This document shows, one piece after another, positions 1 through 12,300 of a stretch of 64,000 bases of DNA. The stretch is from positions 74,083,559 through 74,147,558 of the forward strand of contig NC_092052.1 of NCBI RefSeq assembly GCF_003086295.3. The letters run 5' to 3'. A program made the position numbers and the translations under genes. The stretch comes from Arachis hypogaea. Lineage: Eukaryota > Streptophyta > Magnoliopsida > Fabales > Fabaceae. The notes below the pieces were generated by a model, which worked only from the letters and a program-made list of their open reading frames with translations, was not told the origin of the DNA and ran no database searches. The stretch's first letter is position 1. Every line of letters begins with the position of its first letter.

Positions 1-167
1 TGATGTATAAATAAATAAGCTAAATATCCTTAGTGCAGTGGGATGACATTTTTATTGTGATCATGCCAAAGATGAAACGCTGATTTTGGGAGAAACCTTA
101 AATGCATCTAGTCAAACTTGGTGCTTGATGCACTAAGGCAATACAATAGTGTAGATATAATATAAAG

Positions 168-522
168 ATTAAGCACTAAATCGGTCTCCAAGAAATTTTG
201 AATTAGATATTTTAGTCCCTAACAAATTTTTATCCTCTAGAAGTCTTCGAGACTTACTCTCGTTAGACAGATTGGTCCATTTGATACTTTTAATCAAACT
301 TTTAATATACATGTTGCCCAAATAAGTCCCTATTTTTATTATAAAACCATTAGGTTCCAAAATATTACTATTAGACAAATTAGTCTCCTTTCAAAGCTGA
401 CAGAAGGATAAATCTGTCCAACGAGAGTAATTCTCGAGGATTTCTAGAGAATAAAAATTTTTTGGAAATCAAAGTGTCCAGTTTTGAATTCTTTAAGGAC
501 CAATTTAGGTGTTTATTTAAGA
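168..522. mobile_element. MITE-like element with long terminal inverted repeats
   Basis: The two ends are imperfect inverted copies of about 110 bp. The left arm (about 168-278) has blocks such as TTTTTATCCTCTAGAAGTC and ACTCTCGTTAGACAGAT. The reverse complement of the right arm (about 407-522) reads TTTTTATTCTCTAGAAATC and ACTCTCGTTGGACAGAT in the same order and spacing. The core of about 130 bp has no coding capacity. Size and structure fit a miniature inverted-repeat DNA transposon. I could not fix a target duplication (TTA or TTAAG flanks are possible), so the superfamily is left open. Confidence 0.65.
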
Positions 523-1840
523 GTTATTAGAGCATTGTCCATTGAACTTATTCTTATTTAAGAGTTTCACCACTTTTAAATATAATACTCATTGGCATTG
601 CATTTGGTAACACAGGCATTTGGGTGAGAATGCACAAATGGTACTAATTAGGAATGCAGGGCATGCCTTAAATGTGGAGAAGACCAGTGAATTCCTCAAG
701 ATATTGATATCCTTTCTAGTGGATTTTCAGCTACCTCCAGAGAGCCCATTCATCATCAACTGTGAAACCAACAACGGAGTGTGAGTAACCAAACAGAGCA
801 CATGGAGAAAGGAAATCTTCACATAATAACAGAAGAAGGAAAAAGCAGGTTTCCCTGAATATTGGGTGACTCTGTTGAGGCACATTCTTTTTAAAATTTG
901 GCTGGTTCTAAAGCTGAGGTGAGGCCTGTTGGCTATTGCTATTGGAAACAGTTAAATGAAAAGGAGTTCAGTGGCTTGTTAGATTGGTAGATTTCGAGTC
1001 ATTCTTAGGTACTCTCGTAGTAAATAAAAAGATTTGTTCTCCAATTAATTTATGCCACATATATTAAAATGACTTTATTATAAATAACTATTAATGATTT
1101 TCCATTCAACTAATAGATTAGTGCAATAATTATAATTTGCAGTAAGAACACTTAAGAATTTTTCGTAATTTTCGGTCTCTCTCTGTGTTGGATTAATCAC
1201 TTACCACTGTGTCACTAACATTGCTTACCACTAGACTAAAACCTATACTTATTAACAAGGATGTAACTTTGTTTCACTTTAGTGTTTCAAAATCGCATCT
1301 AGGATATAAAAAGTTGCATTCTTTAAGGATGCTATAAGCTCGAATTTTAAACATCAAATTCTAAGGGTGGCACAGATGATTAAGTTATAACCACCACTAT
1401 GTTTGAATTGAACTATATTGAAGATATTGTGGTCAACAGTGTGAAAATAGAGTTCAATAAAAATGTACGAAAACTTATCGAATGTATTGAGATTGGATTA
1501 TATTTTTAAGTGTTAAATAATTTTATTTCTTTAATTCTAGTATTAGAATATATTATGATCAATTAGTATTTATTAGAATTATTTAGCATATTTAAATATT
1601 TATTATAGGTTATTACGTCTTTATTTTTTCGATTCGCTTAGTACTTATAAATATCTTCCTATATTGTATCATTATACACAACTTGAATATACACAAATCT
1701 TTTTTCTAATGCTCTCTCTTAACTTTCTTACATCTAGCATGAGTGGTCTAACAATAAATCATTATTAGCAAGTAATCCTAGTTTTAATACATATAAATGT
1801 AAATAAAAAAAATAGATGGCTAAAACTAGAAACTGATGTG
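523..1840. other. Unassigned AT-rich intergenic DNA
   Basis: No open reading frame of note, no RNA gene and no clear repeat boundary. A segment around 1440-1760 has an LTR-promoter look: ACTTATAAATATCTTCC near 1650, followed by a pyrimidine-rich stretch. It could be a decayed copia LTR, but I cannot find ends or a partner copy. Confidence 0.4.
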
Positions 1841-1849
1841 TCAAAAATT

Positions 1850-2250
1850 TGGCACAAATGGTCTATGTTAAAAAGAATTCAGCAGTTAAAGTCGAAGATT
1901 ATATATGCATGAAGCATACCATAATTAGAGAAAATAAGAATGAGTTTGGTTTGATGGTCAATTTATCTTATGTTTGATATCTATGTTTGCTTAAAGTTCA
2001 AGACTACTTGAAGTGCAAGTCTTCTTGAAGTATAAGGTCCAAGACTATTTAAGGTGCAAGTTTACTTTAAGTCCAAGATTATACTAGTTAGTTTAAGATT
2101 TTTTTTCTCTATGAATAGGATTAGTTTCAATAAACTAGAGAGCTTTCATTCATTCACACTCGCTCACTCTAAAAATTTCTAGTCGTATCTACTCGAATTG
2201 AGATCATTAGACAAGTTTGGTCGATACTTCTTGTGAAGGTCGAAAAAACA
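1850..2250 (+). repeat. Possible decayed LTR fragment with short imperfect repeats
   Basis: Between about 1998 and 2090 the sequence repeats variants of CAAGACTACTTGAAGTGCAAG three to four times. A tract resembling the end of an LTR transcript leader follows (GAGAGCTTTCATTCATTC, then CTCGCTCACTC). This resembles the 3' half of some plant copia LTRs, but there are no visible TG/CA ends and no second copy in the window. The assignment is weak. Confidence 0.25.
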
Positions 2251-2709
2251 AAATATAGATAAAACAGAAACAAAACATAAAATAAATCACATTGATCAGA
2301 TAGAATAATTTATCAATATACACATAAATTACATTAGGTGAGAGCAATTTAATGGTTTTAAATCAACCATAAATCGTATCAAGGGATGACGACTTAAGAT
2401 GAGAACCAGAATTAACCTTGGCTAAGGCGATTTAATTTAAGCACATCCCTTAAAATTAAAAATAGTTCATAAATCATAGCAAGCACTACAATTTATAGCC
2501 AATTTCCCATGCACATGCAATGACTCAGGACGTCAGCATGCAATGATGTCAAGGCATGTCTTGATGGGAGTGGGACGCGTGGATGTTGACCAGTAGATTG
2601 GGGGAGTTGGTTTTCCCGTTTCCCATTCCGCGCACAAAATTAATTAGGAATAATGAAGTTGTTAATTAAGTTGTTAGTGGGCTATTTTCATGGTTGTGTA
2701 GGAGCTCCA
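2251..2709. other. Unassigned DNA left of element A
   Basis: AT-rich sequence without coding potential. It ends at CTCCA immediately before the LTR of element A, which would be the left half of that element's target duplication. The right half is lost because A is truncated. Confidence 0.4.
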
Positions 2710-3063
2710 TGATGAACGAATAATTTATACGCTTTTTGGTATTGTTTTTACATAGTTTTTAGTATATTTTTATTAGTTTTTAAATAAAAATTATATTTTT
2801 GGATTTTACTTTGAGTTTGTGTGTTTTTCTGTGATTTCAGGTATTTTCTGGCTGAAATTGAGGGACTTGAGCAAAAATCATATTCAAAGGTTGAAGAAGG
2901 ACTGCAGATGCTGTTGGATTCTGACCTCCCTGTACTCAAAGTGGATTTTCTGGAGTTACAGAACTCCAAATGGCGCGCTCTCAATTGCGTTGGAAAGTAG
3001 ACATCCAGTGCTTTCCAGCAATATATAATAGTCCATACTTTGCCCGAGTTTAGACGACGCAAA

Positions 3064-3173
3064 CTGGCGTTCAACGCCAGTTCCATGCTGCATTCTGGAG
3101 TTAAACGCCAGAAACAGGTTGCAGAGTGGAGTTAAACGCCAGAAACAGGTTACAAACTGGCGTTTAACTCCAA
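3064..3173 (+). repeat. 31-bp-phased palindrome array in the U3 of element A
   Basis: Four copies of a CTGGCGTTTAACGCCAG-type dyad start at 3064, 3095, 3126 and 3157, exactly 31 bp apart. Some copies carry changes such as CTGGAG for CTGGCG in one half-site. The array lies about 115 bp upstream of the TATA box, in the promoter half of the LTR. Confidence 0.9.
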
Positions 3174-3289
3174 GAGAAGCCTCTACACGTGTAAAGCTCA
3201 ATGCTCAGCCCAAGTACACACCAAGTGGGCCCCGGAAGTGGATTTCTGCATCAATTACTCATTTCTGTAAACCCTAGTAACTAGTTTAG

Positions 3290-3299
3290 TATAAATAGG
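3290..3299 (+). promoter_or_regulatory. TATA box of the element A LTR
   Basis: TATAAATAGG lies downstream of the dyad array and upstream of the transcribed half of the LTR. The same position is kept in the LTRs of B and, with a degenerate first base, E. The transcription start itself cannot be fixed from sequence. Confidence 0.65.
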
Positions 3300-4344
3300 A
3301 CTTTTTACTATTGTATTTAGATCATCTTCGGATCATTTTAAGTCTTGGTTACTCCGGTTCCCCTCTGGGGCCGAGACCAATGAACTCCATTATCACTTAT
3401 GTATTTTCAACGGTAGAGTTTCTACACACCATAGATTAAGGTGTGGAGCTCTGCTGTTCCTCATGAATTAATACAAAGTACTATCGTTTTTTTATTCAAT
3501 TCAAGCTTATTCTGATTCTAAGATATTCATTCGCACTTCAATATGAATGTGATGATCGTGACAGTCATCATCATTCCCAACCTATGAACGCGTGCCTGAC
3601 AACCACTTCCGTTCTACCTTAGATTGAATGAGTATCTTTGGGATTCCTTAATCAGAATCTTCGTGGTATAAGTTAGAATCCATGGACGGCCATTCTTGAG
3701 ATCTGGAAAGTCTAAACCTTGTCTGTGGTATTCCGAGTAGGATCTGGAAAGGGATGGCTGCGACGAGCTTCAAACTCGCGAGTGCTGGGCGTAGTGACAG
3801 ACGCAAAAGGATCAATGGATCCTATTCCAGTATGATCGAGAACCGACAGATGATTAGCCATGTAGTGACAGGGCATTGGACCATTTTCACTGAGAGGACA
3901 GGATGTAGCCATTGACAACGGTGATGCCTAACATATAGCTTGCCATAGAAAGGAGTATGAATGATTGGATGAAGACAATAGGAAAGCAGAAGTTCAGGAG
4001 GAACGAACGCATCTCTATACGCTTATCTGAAATTCTCACCAATGAATTACATAAGTATCACTATCTTTATTTTATATTTTATTTATCTTTTAATTACTAA
4101 ATCTCCATAATCAATTGAATCCGCCTGACTGAAATTTACAAGGTGACCATAGCTTGCTTCAAGCCGACAATCTCCGTGGGATCGACCCTTACTCACGTAA
4201 GGTTTATTACTTGGACGACTCAGTGCACTTGCTGGTTAGTTGTGCGAAGTTGTGACAAAGAACTAAGATCATGAACGTGCGTATTGAGTTTTTAGCGCCG
4301 TTACCAAGGAATGGAACCGACACAATTTCTGCGCACCAAGTTTT

Positions 4345-4365
4345 TGGCGCCGTTTCCGGGGATTG
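4345..4365 (+). other. Primer-binding site (tRNA-Asp type), element A
   Basis: TGGCGCCGTTTCCGGGGAT is one mismatch from the complement of a plant tRNA-Asp(GUC) 3' end (TGGCGCCGTTGCCGGGGAT). It starts six bases after the LTR end. This primer choice is typical of Athila/Tat-type Ty3/gypsy elements. Confidence 0.85.
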
Positions 4366-5583
4366 TTCGATTTTGGACAACTGACGGTTCATCTTATTGC
4401 TCAGATTAGGTAATTTTATTTTATTTTTAAACTTTTTATTTCTTAATTTCGAAAAATACAAAAAAAAAATTCTTCTTTCTCGTTCTTCCCAAAATAATTT
4501 TCGAAAATAAAATACAAAAATTTTTTTTAATAAAATCATAAAACCAAAAATAATTTTGTGTTTCTTGTTTGAGTCTTGTGTCAATTTTTAAGTTTGGTGT
4601 CAATTGCATGTTTTTATAATTTTCTTGCATTTTTTCGAAAACTCATGCATGTGTTCTTCATGATCTTCAAGTTGTTCTTGGTAAGTCTTCTTGTTTGATC
4701 TTTAAAATTTCTTGTTTTGTGTGTTTTCTTATTTTTCATATGCATTCTTGAATTCTTAGTGTCTAAATATTAAAAATTTCTAAGTTTGGTGTCTTGCATG
4801 TTTTCTTTTATTAAAAATTTTTCAAAAATACATACTTGATGTTCATCATGATCTTCAAAGTGTTCTTAGTGTTCATCTTTGCATTCAAAGTGTTCTTGCA
4901 TGTTTCCTTTGTTTTGATCCAAAATTTTTATGTCTTGAGTCTTTTTGATGTTTTTCTCTCTCATCATTAAAAATTCAAAAATAAAAAATATCTTTCCCTT
5001 TTTCTTCTCATCAAATTCAAAAATTTGAGTTGACTTTTTTCAAAAAAATTTTAAAATCTAGTTGTTTCTTATGAGTCAAATTAAATTTTCAATTTAAAAA
5101 TTCTATCTTTTTCAAATCGTTTTCAAAAATCAAATCTTTTTCAATTTTTCCTTCATATTTTCGGAAAATTTATGATTGATTTTCAAAATCTTTTTCTTAT
5201 TTTGTTTCATAATTTCAAAATCTTTTTCCTATTCTTACTTCATTTTTTCGAAAATCTCACTAACATTTAATTTTTAGATTAAAAAATTTCAAGTTGTTAC
5301 TTGCCTATTAAGAAAGGTTCAATCTTTAAATTTTAAAATCATATCTTTTTGTTTCTTGTTAGTCAAGTAATCAAATTTAATTTTCAAAATCATATCTTTT
5401 TAATTTCTTCCTCAAATCATATCTTTTCAATCATATCTTTTTTTTAATAAATTGCAATCATATCTTCGCAATCAAATCTTTTTCAAAATAATTTCAATCA
5501 TTTCAATCATATCTTTTTCAAAAATCAAATTTCAAAATCCTTTCTAACTTCTTATCTTTTCAAAAATTGATTTTCAAATCTTT
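4366..5583 (+). other. Untranslated leader of element A
   Basis: A T-rich, low-complexity leader full of TTTTCAAAATC-like phrases. It contains at least two copies of the phrase TAAGTTTGGTGTC (about 4588 and 4780), which recurs elsewhere in the family. It has no credible coding region. It corresponds to 54250-55357 of element E on the other strand. Confidence 0.75.
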
Positions 5584-7196
5584 TTCTTTGTCACAACTCC
5601 GCACAACTAACCAGCAAGTGTACTGGGTCGTCCAAGTAATAAACCTTACGTGAGTAAGGGTCGATCCCATGGAGACTGTCGGCTTGAAACAAGCTATGGT
5701 CATCTTGTAAATCTCAGTCAGGCGGATTCAAATGGTTATGGAGAATTGATAATTAAAATATGAATAAAATATAAAATAGGATAGAGATACTTATGTAATT
5801 CATTGGTAGGAAGTTCAGATAAGCGTATGAAGATGCTTTGTTCCTTCTGAACCTTTGCTTTCCTATTGCCTTTTTCCAATCAATCATACTCCTTTCCATG
5901 GCAAGCATTATGTTGGGCATCACCGTTGTCAATGGCTACTTCCCGTCCTCTCAGTGAAAATGTTCCAAATGCGCTGTCACCGCATGACTAATCATCTGTC
6001 GGTTCTCGATCATGTTGGAATAGGATCCATTGATCCTTTTGCGTTTGTCACTGCGCCCAACACTCGCGAGTTTGAAGCTCGTCACAGTCATCCCTTCCCA
6101 GATCCTACTTGGAATACCACAGACAAGGTTTAGACTTTCCGGATCTCAAAAATGGCCGCCAATAATTCTAGCCTATACCACGAAGGTTCTAATCTTAGAT
6201 TAGAAACCCAAGAGATACACATTCAAGCTTGATTTCATGTAGAACGGAAGTGGTTGTCAGGCACGCGTTCATAGGTGAGAATGGTGATGAGTGTCACATA
6301 ATCATTACATTCATCATGTTCTTGAGTGCGAATGAATATCTTGGAGAAGAAATAGACTTGAGTTGAATAGAAAAACAATAGTACTTTGCATTAATTCATG
6401 AAGAACAGCAGAGCTCCACACCTTAATCTATGGTGTGTAGAAACTCCACCGTTGAAAATACATAAGAACAAAAGGTCCAGGCATGGCCAAATGGCCAGCC
6501 CCCAAACGTGATCAAGAGATCAAAAGTATGATCAAGTGTGTAAAAGTCTATATATCTCAAAATACAATAGCAAAAGGTCCTATTTATAGAAATCTAGTAT
6601 CCTAGGGTTTACAGAAATGAGTAAATGATGCAGAATCCACTTCCGGGCCCACTTGGTGTGTGCTTGGGCTGAGTATTGAAGCTTTCACATGTAGAGACTT
6701 TTCTTGGAGTTAAACGCCAGTTTTTGTGCCAGTTTGGGCGTTTAACTCTAGCTTTTATGCCAGTTCTGGTGTTTTGATGCCAGAATTTCTATGCTGATTT
6801 AGAATACCAATTTGGGCCATCAAATCTCGGGCAAAGTATGGACTATTATATATTTCTGGAAAGCTCAGGATGTCTACTTTCCAACGCAATTGAGAGCGCG
6901 CCAATTGGGCTTCTGTAGCTCCAGAAAATCCACTTCGAGTGCAGGGAGGTCAGAATCCAACAACATCTGCAGTCCTTTTAAAGCCTCTGAATCAGATTTT
7001 TGCTCAGGTCCCTCAATTTCAGCCAGAAAATACCTGAAATCACAGAAAAACACATAAACTCATAGTAAAGTCCAGAAATATAATTTTTATTTAAAAACTA
7101 ATAAAAACATAATAAAAACATAATAAAAACTAACTAAAATATACTAAAAACATACTAAAAACAATGCCAAAAAGCGTATAAGTTATCAGCTCATCA
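5584..7196 (-). repeat. 3' LTR of element B (outer ~64 bp missing)
   Basis: Matches the 5' LTR at 17820-19483 over its length and ends with the same inner terminus, GCTCATCA. Its outer end is cut at the junction with element A. It carries dyads of the family array at about 6707-6785. Confidence 0.9.
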
Positions 7197-8300
7197 CAAC
7201 ACCAAACTTAAATTGTTGCTTGTCCCCAAGCAACTGAAAATCAAATAGGATAAAAAGAATAGAATATACAATGAATTCCAAAAACATCTATGAAGATCAG
7301 TCTTAATTAGATGAGCGGGGCTATTAGCTTTTTGCTTCTGAACAGTTCTGGCATCTCACTTTATCCTTTGAAGTTCAGAATGATTGGCATCTATAGGAGC
7401 TCAAAATTCAGATAGTGTTATTGATTCTCCTAGTTCGGTATGTTAATTCTTGAACACAGTTACTTTATCAGTCTTGGCCGTGACCCTAAGCATTTTGTTT
7501 TCCAGTATTACCACTGGATATATAAATGCCACAGACACATAACTGGGTGAATCTTTTCAGATTGTGACTCAGCTTTGCTAGAGTCCCCAATTAGAGGTGT
7601 CCAGAGCTCTTAAGCACACTCTTTTTGCTTTGGACCACGACTTTAACCGCTCAGTCTCAAGTTTTCACTTGACACCTTCACGCCACAAGCACATGGTTAG
7701 GGACAGCTTGGTTTAGCCGCTTAGGCCAGGATTTTATTCCTGAGGGCCCTCCTATCCACTGATGCTCAAAGCCTTGGATCCTTTTTATTTTACCCTTGCC
7801 TTTTGGTTTAAAGGGTTGTTGGCTTTTTCTGCTTGCTTTTTCTTTTTCTTTTTTTCTCTTATTTTTCGCATTTTTTTTCGCATATATATTTTTTTCTGCA
7901 AGCTTTTCACTGCTTTTTCTTGCTTCAAGAATCAATTTTATGATTTTTCAGATTATCAAATAATATTTTTCCTTTTCCATCATTCTTTGAAGAGCCAATA
8001 ATTTTAACATTCATGAGCAAAAAATTCAAAAAATATGCACTGTTCAAGCATTCATTCAGAAGAACAAAAAGTATTGCCACCACATCAAAATAATTAAACT
8101 ATTTTAAAATTCGAAATTCATGTACTTCTTTTTCTTTTTCAATTAGAAATATTTTTCATTTAAGAAAGGTGATGGATTCATATTCATAGCTTTAAGGCAT
8201 AAATGATCATGTAATAAAGACACAAACATAGATAAACATAAAGCATAAAAATTCGAAAAACAGAAAATAAAGAATAAGAAAATTAAAGAACGGGTCCACC
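7197..8300 (-). other. 3' untranslated region of element B next to the 3' LTR
   Basis: Non-coding stretch between the end of ORF2 and the 3' LTR. Read on the minus strand, the bases abutting the LTR are TTAAGTTTGGTGTTG. That is where the polypurine tract should lie, although this one is not purely purine. The rest is low-complexity DNA including a long pyrimidine run near 7830-7900. Confidence 0.6.
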
Positions 8301-9359
8301 TTAGTGATGGCGACTAGTTCTTCCTCTTGAAGATCTTATGGAGTGCTTGAGCTCCTCAATGTCTCTTCCTTGCCTTTGTTGCTCCTCTCTCATGATTCTT
8401 TGATCTTCTTTAATTTCATGAAGGAGGATGGAATGCTCTTGGTGCTCCACCCTTAGTTGTCCCATGTTGGAACTTAATTCTCCTAGGGACGTGTTAATTT
8501 GCTCCCAATAGTTTTGTGGAGGAAAATGCATCCCTTGAGGTATCTCAAGAATTTCATGATGAGGAATTTCCTCATGCTCTTGTTGAGGTTCATGAGTGGG
8601 ATCTCTTGTTTGCTCCATCCTTTTCTTAGTGATGGGCTTGTCCTCATCAATGAGGATGTCTTCCTCTATGTCAATTCCAGCTGAATTACAGAGATGACAA
8701 ATGAGATGAGGGAAGGCTAACCTTGCCAAAGTAGAAGACTTGTCCGCTACCTTGTAGAGTTCTAGGGATATAACCTCATGAACTTCTACTTCCTCTCCAA
8801 TCATGATGCTATGGATCATGATAGCCCGGTCTATAGTAACTTCAGACCGGTTGCTAGTGGAAATGATTGAGTGTTGGATGAACTCCAACCATCCCCTAGC
8901 CACGGGCTTGAGGTCATGCCTTCTTAGTTGAACCGGCTTCCTTCTTGAATCTCTCTTCCATTGAGTGCCCTCTTCACAAATGTCTATGAGGACTTGGTCC
9001 AACCTTTGATCAAAGTTGACCCTTCTAGTGTAGGGGTGTGCATCTCCTTGCATCATTGGCAAGTTGAATGCCAACCTTACATTTTTCGGACTGAAATCTA
9101 AGTATTTCCCCCGAACCATTGTACGCCAATTCTTTGGATCCAGGTTCACACTTTGATCATGGTTCTTGGTGATCCATGCATTGGCATAGAACTCTTGAAC
9201 CATTAAGATTTCGACTTGTTGAATGGGGTTGGTGAGAACTTCCCAACCTCTTCTTCGAATCTCATGTCGGATCTCCGGATATTCACCCTTTTTGAGCTTG
9301 AAAGGGACCTCGGGAATCACTTTCTTCTTGGCCACAACTTCATAGAAGTGGTCTTGATG

Positions 9360-12300
9360 TGTAACGACCCAATTTTCAGTATGCCTAGGACATACCAGAA
9401 ACTGAGTGCTACCAATTTGTCATCCTAATTATTATCTATTATTTATTATATGAGCCTGATTCGTTGTTAAAAGCATAGTTAGTTAGCGAGGTACTTTTTT
9501 TTTTTTGAAAACGTTTGAATTAATAAACAGAATCATTTATAATCAATTCACAAATAATAACAGATAAAACAATTATAAACAACCACACATAAATATATCA
9601 CAAGTAGCTAGCAACATTCGGTGATCCAGCCTTTATTAGAATATAGACTGTTAGTTAGAACACCCCTAGATATAGCTAGATAATAACTATATACATATAC
9701 ATACATACAACATCCCAGGTCCTGACCTGTTCAAGAGGTCCCTAAGCTGGCACCTAGGCTAGCCTAGACTCTATACTCACCTAGTCCCTCTAAACTACTA
9801 AACTGAGGGAAAGTACGTTCTAAGTCTTCACAACTCAAGTCAGGTGGAACGTCATCAAAAGATAGAACATCATCTGCTACTTCCCTGCACGATCAGACTT
9901 TTCCACAGGACGTCTCTCTGGTACCTCATGAAGTAGCCTCACAACAGGAGTCTCGTATACAGGATTTAAGTTGAAGTTCAAGAACAAACGGGGTGTAGAC
10001 ATTGGCTGGTCTCACAGTATATACATATAAATAGAGAACAATATTCACCCTAGACTCAGAAGACTACCTAGAGAGGAATCCTCTTTACAGAACAGTCATC
10101 AGCAAACTACGGAAGGGTACTCATGCTTCCATCTGAAGGGGAAAGGGAGAGAGAAGGGGTAAGAACTGGGGAGTTCTTAGTAGGGCCGGGGTTATTAGTT
10201 AAGTTCATTAATTTGTGTTGCTTAGCAGATATATAGCAGAATACTGAGAAATAATGAACAGAAGATACAGATAAATAGAGAAAATAGAGAAAACAGAAAG
10301 CAAAACACAAACAAAAGAATACAAGAAAATAAAACACAGACAGAGTGAATAGAATACAAATAAAGAAAGCATACATTCATTCAACAATCATAACAGAGAA
10401 AATGCACAACCAAGTATGATGCATGTCTGTCCTATGCAGGCCATGAGCTCACGTGTCGGTTTACACCCTGCAGCCCAACATTATCCAGGAACTAGTCCTA
10501 GATATGGCTTATTCTCTGTAGGTGAACTTCGGCCTACAGAAATAGCACTCCCGTAAGTGAACTTCGGCTTACAGGAATAGTCTAAACACAACACAACAAA
10601 TTTCTGTAGGTGAACTTCAGCCTACAGAAATAACACATCTGTAAGTGAACTTCGGCTTATAGAAAAAGTCTAATTACAGCACAATAACTTTCTGTAGGTG
10701 AACTTCGGCCTACAGAAATGACACCTCTGTAAGTGAACTTCGGCTTACAGGAATCACAACTCTCTGTAGGTGAACTTCAGCCTACAGGAGAAACACCCTG
10801 AGATACACAATTGATATTCACTGTAGGTGAACTTCGGCCTACAGGAATAACAACTCACTGTAGGTGAACTTGGGCCTACAGGACCTCTAGGGCCAACAGA
10901 AAAGCAGCAGATGAATATACAAATATCTATGGAGTTGCCTTAACGCAACAAATGACCTTTCAACAGGCCCTCTGCTTGTTCTCTATTCTCTTTATCATAT
11001 TACTCTTTTCACTTTGTCTTTTTACTCTGCTCTGATTACTCTGTTCTCTGTATCTCTTTACTTTTTTCTGATTACTCTTTCCTCTGTATCTATATTACTC
11101 TTTTTCTCTTTATCTCTTTACTTTACTCTGGTTGCCCTGTTCTCTGTGTTTCTCTACTCTGCTCTGATTTCTCTGTTTAACGTATGTATTTAAAGCTTAG
11201 GTAAATTTCGGTATGAATAGTTAGTCTGTCCCAAGTATAGGATCATTAAGTCTATACTGAAATAGTTTAACTTTTCATATAATACCTAACCCTAGTCGCA
11301 ACTCAAGGACTAACTATGTTGCCCTAGTTCGTTCACTAATTTCTGTCTGTTTTTCTGTCATTAAAACCTTACAGACTTTTTCTTTGATTTTTATCTCTTC
11401 TTTAACTTCTTATCTTTCCTTTATCTTTGCCTCACTAATATGTTATTACCACTCCCTAAGTGTTTTATGAAGGTAATTATGAGATTCTGCACTTAAAGTT
11501 GTCTTTCTAAGGCTTTTACAGAAAACTGCCTTTTTTGCATTATTTTATTATTTTTATTAAAATATTATTTTTAATTAAATATTGTTATTTAATATTTTAT
11601 TGTTATTTATTATTTTATCATTAAATTTTCGAAAATTAACTTACTTTTACTTTTAACCTTTGAAATTCACTTTTTATCACCCGTAACTTTTAATATTTCT
11701 ACTTTAACCACCCTAACTTTCAGAAATTACCAAATAACCCCTCAAACACCAAAATAATTACAACCTTGCCCTTTCTAAGATCTAAAAGGTGTTCTTCAAT
11801 GTTCTTCACCACACTCAAAGTGTTCTTCATGTTCTTCATAAATTCTTCAGATTTTTTCTCTGTTTTTACCCGTTTTTCAGTCTTTTCAGCAACCGATTTT
11901 TACCAAAATTCAAAATAAATTCCCAGCCACTAAAACCCCATCTTTTCTACATGATTTTAACACAAATTGAACTCCAATTTAGGGCCTAGGGTTTTGTTTT
12001 CCAGCTGCTCCAAGAACATGAACTTTAAAGCTTGAATTTCATCAAATTTCATCAAAATTTCACCAAATTTTCACCAAGAATCAATCATATAAACAATCAA
12101 TTTCAAGTACAACCAAACCATATCATAATTACACAATTCAAACAAAATCAATCAAGATTAAATTCGTCAAACCCTACCTTGATTTGCTGCTCCAAATTCG
12201 GTTACTCTTTGAAGTGTTCTTAAAGCACTTTTTCCTCCTAAAACACATCAAGAACAACTTTAAATCCACAAACTCTCAACTGACCAAATCTCCCTCAGCA

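Larger units (their letters stand above)
2710..4338 (+). repeat. LTR of element A
   Basis: Begins TGATGAACGAATAATTTATACGC and ends GCGCACCA, so it has TG...CA ends. The primer-binding site starts six bases later. It is 1,629 bp, against 1,664-1,668 bp for the intact LTRs of B and E. It contains a dyad array (3064-3173), then a TATA box, then a long leader-type segment. Confidence 0.9.
2710..5583 (+). mobile_element. Element A: truncated Ty3/gypsy-like LTR element (5' LTR and leader only)
   Basis: This is the 5' end of an element of the same family as B, E and H, in the opposite orientation. It has a full-length LTR, a primer-binding site and about 1.2 kb of leader. The leader matches, in reverse complement, the leader of element E around 54250-55350. 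The match stops at about 5583 within CAAATCTTTTTC, and the sequence switches to the interior of the LTR of element B. No gag or pol remains. The abrupt junction, and the missing outer ~64 bp of the B LTR, point to deletion or recombination between inverted copies rather than clean insertion. Confidence 0.85.

Noticed and set aside
3712..3918. Small open frames repeated in all A/B/E/H LTRs (also near 5855, 46988, 55729, 62636)
   Set aside because: They lie in the transcribed half of the LTR, occur on the antisense side of some copies, and differ in length by frameshifts, so they are shadows of a conserved non-coding region.
7780..7930. Long pyrimidine run as a microsatellite or promoter
   Set aside because: The same run exists in E at 48890-48960 within the element's 3' untranslated region, so it is part of the retrotransposon tail.
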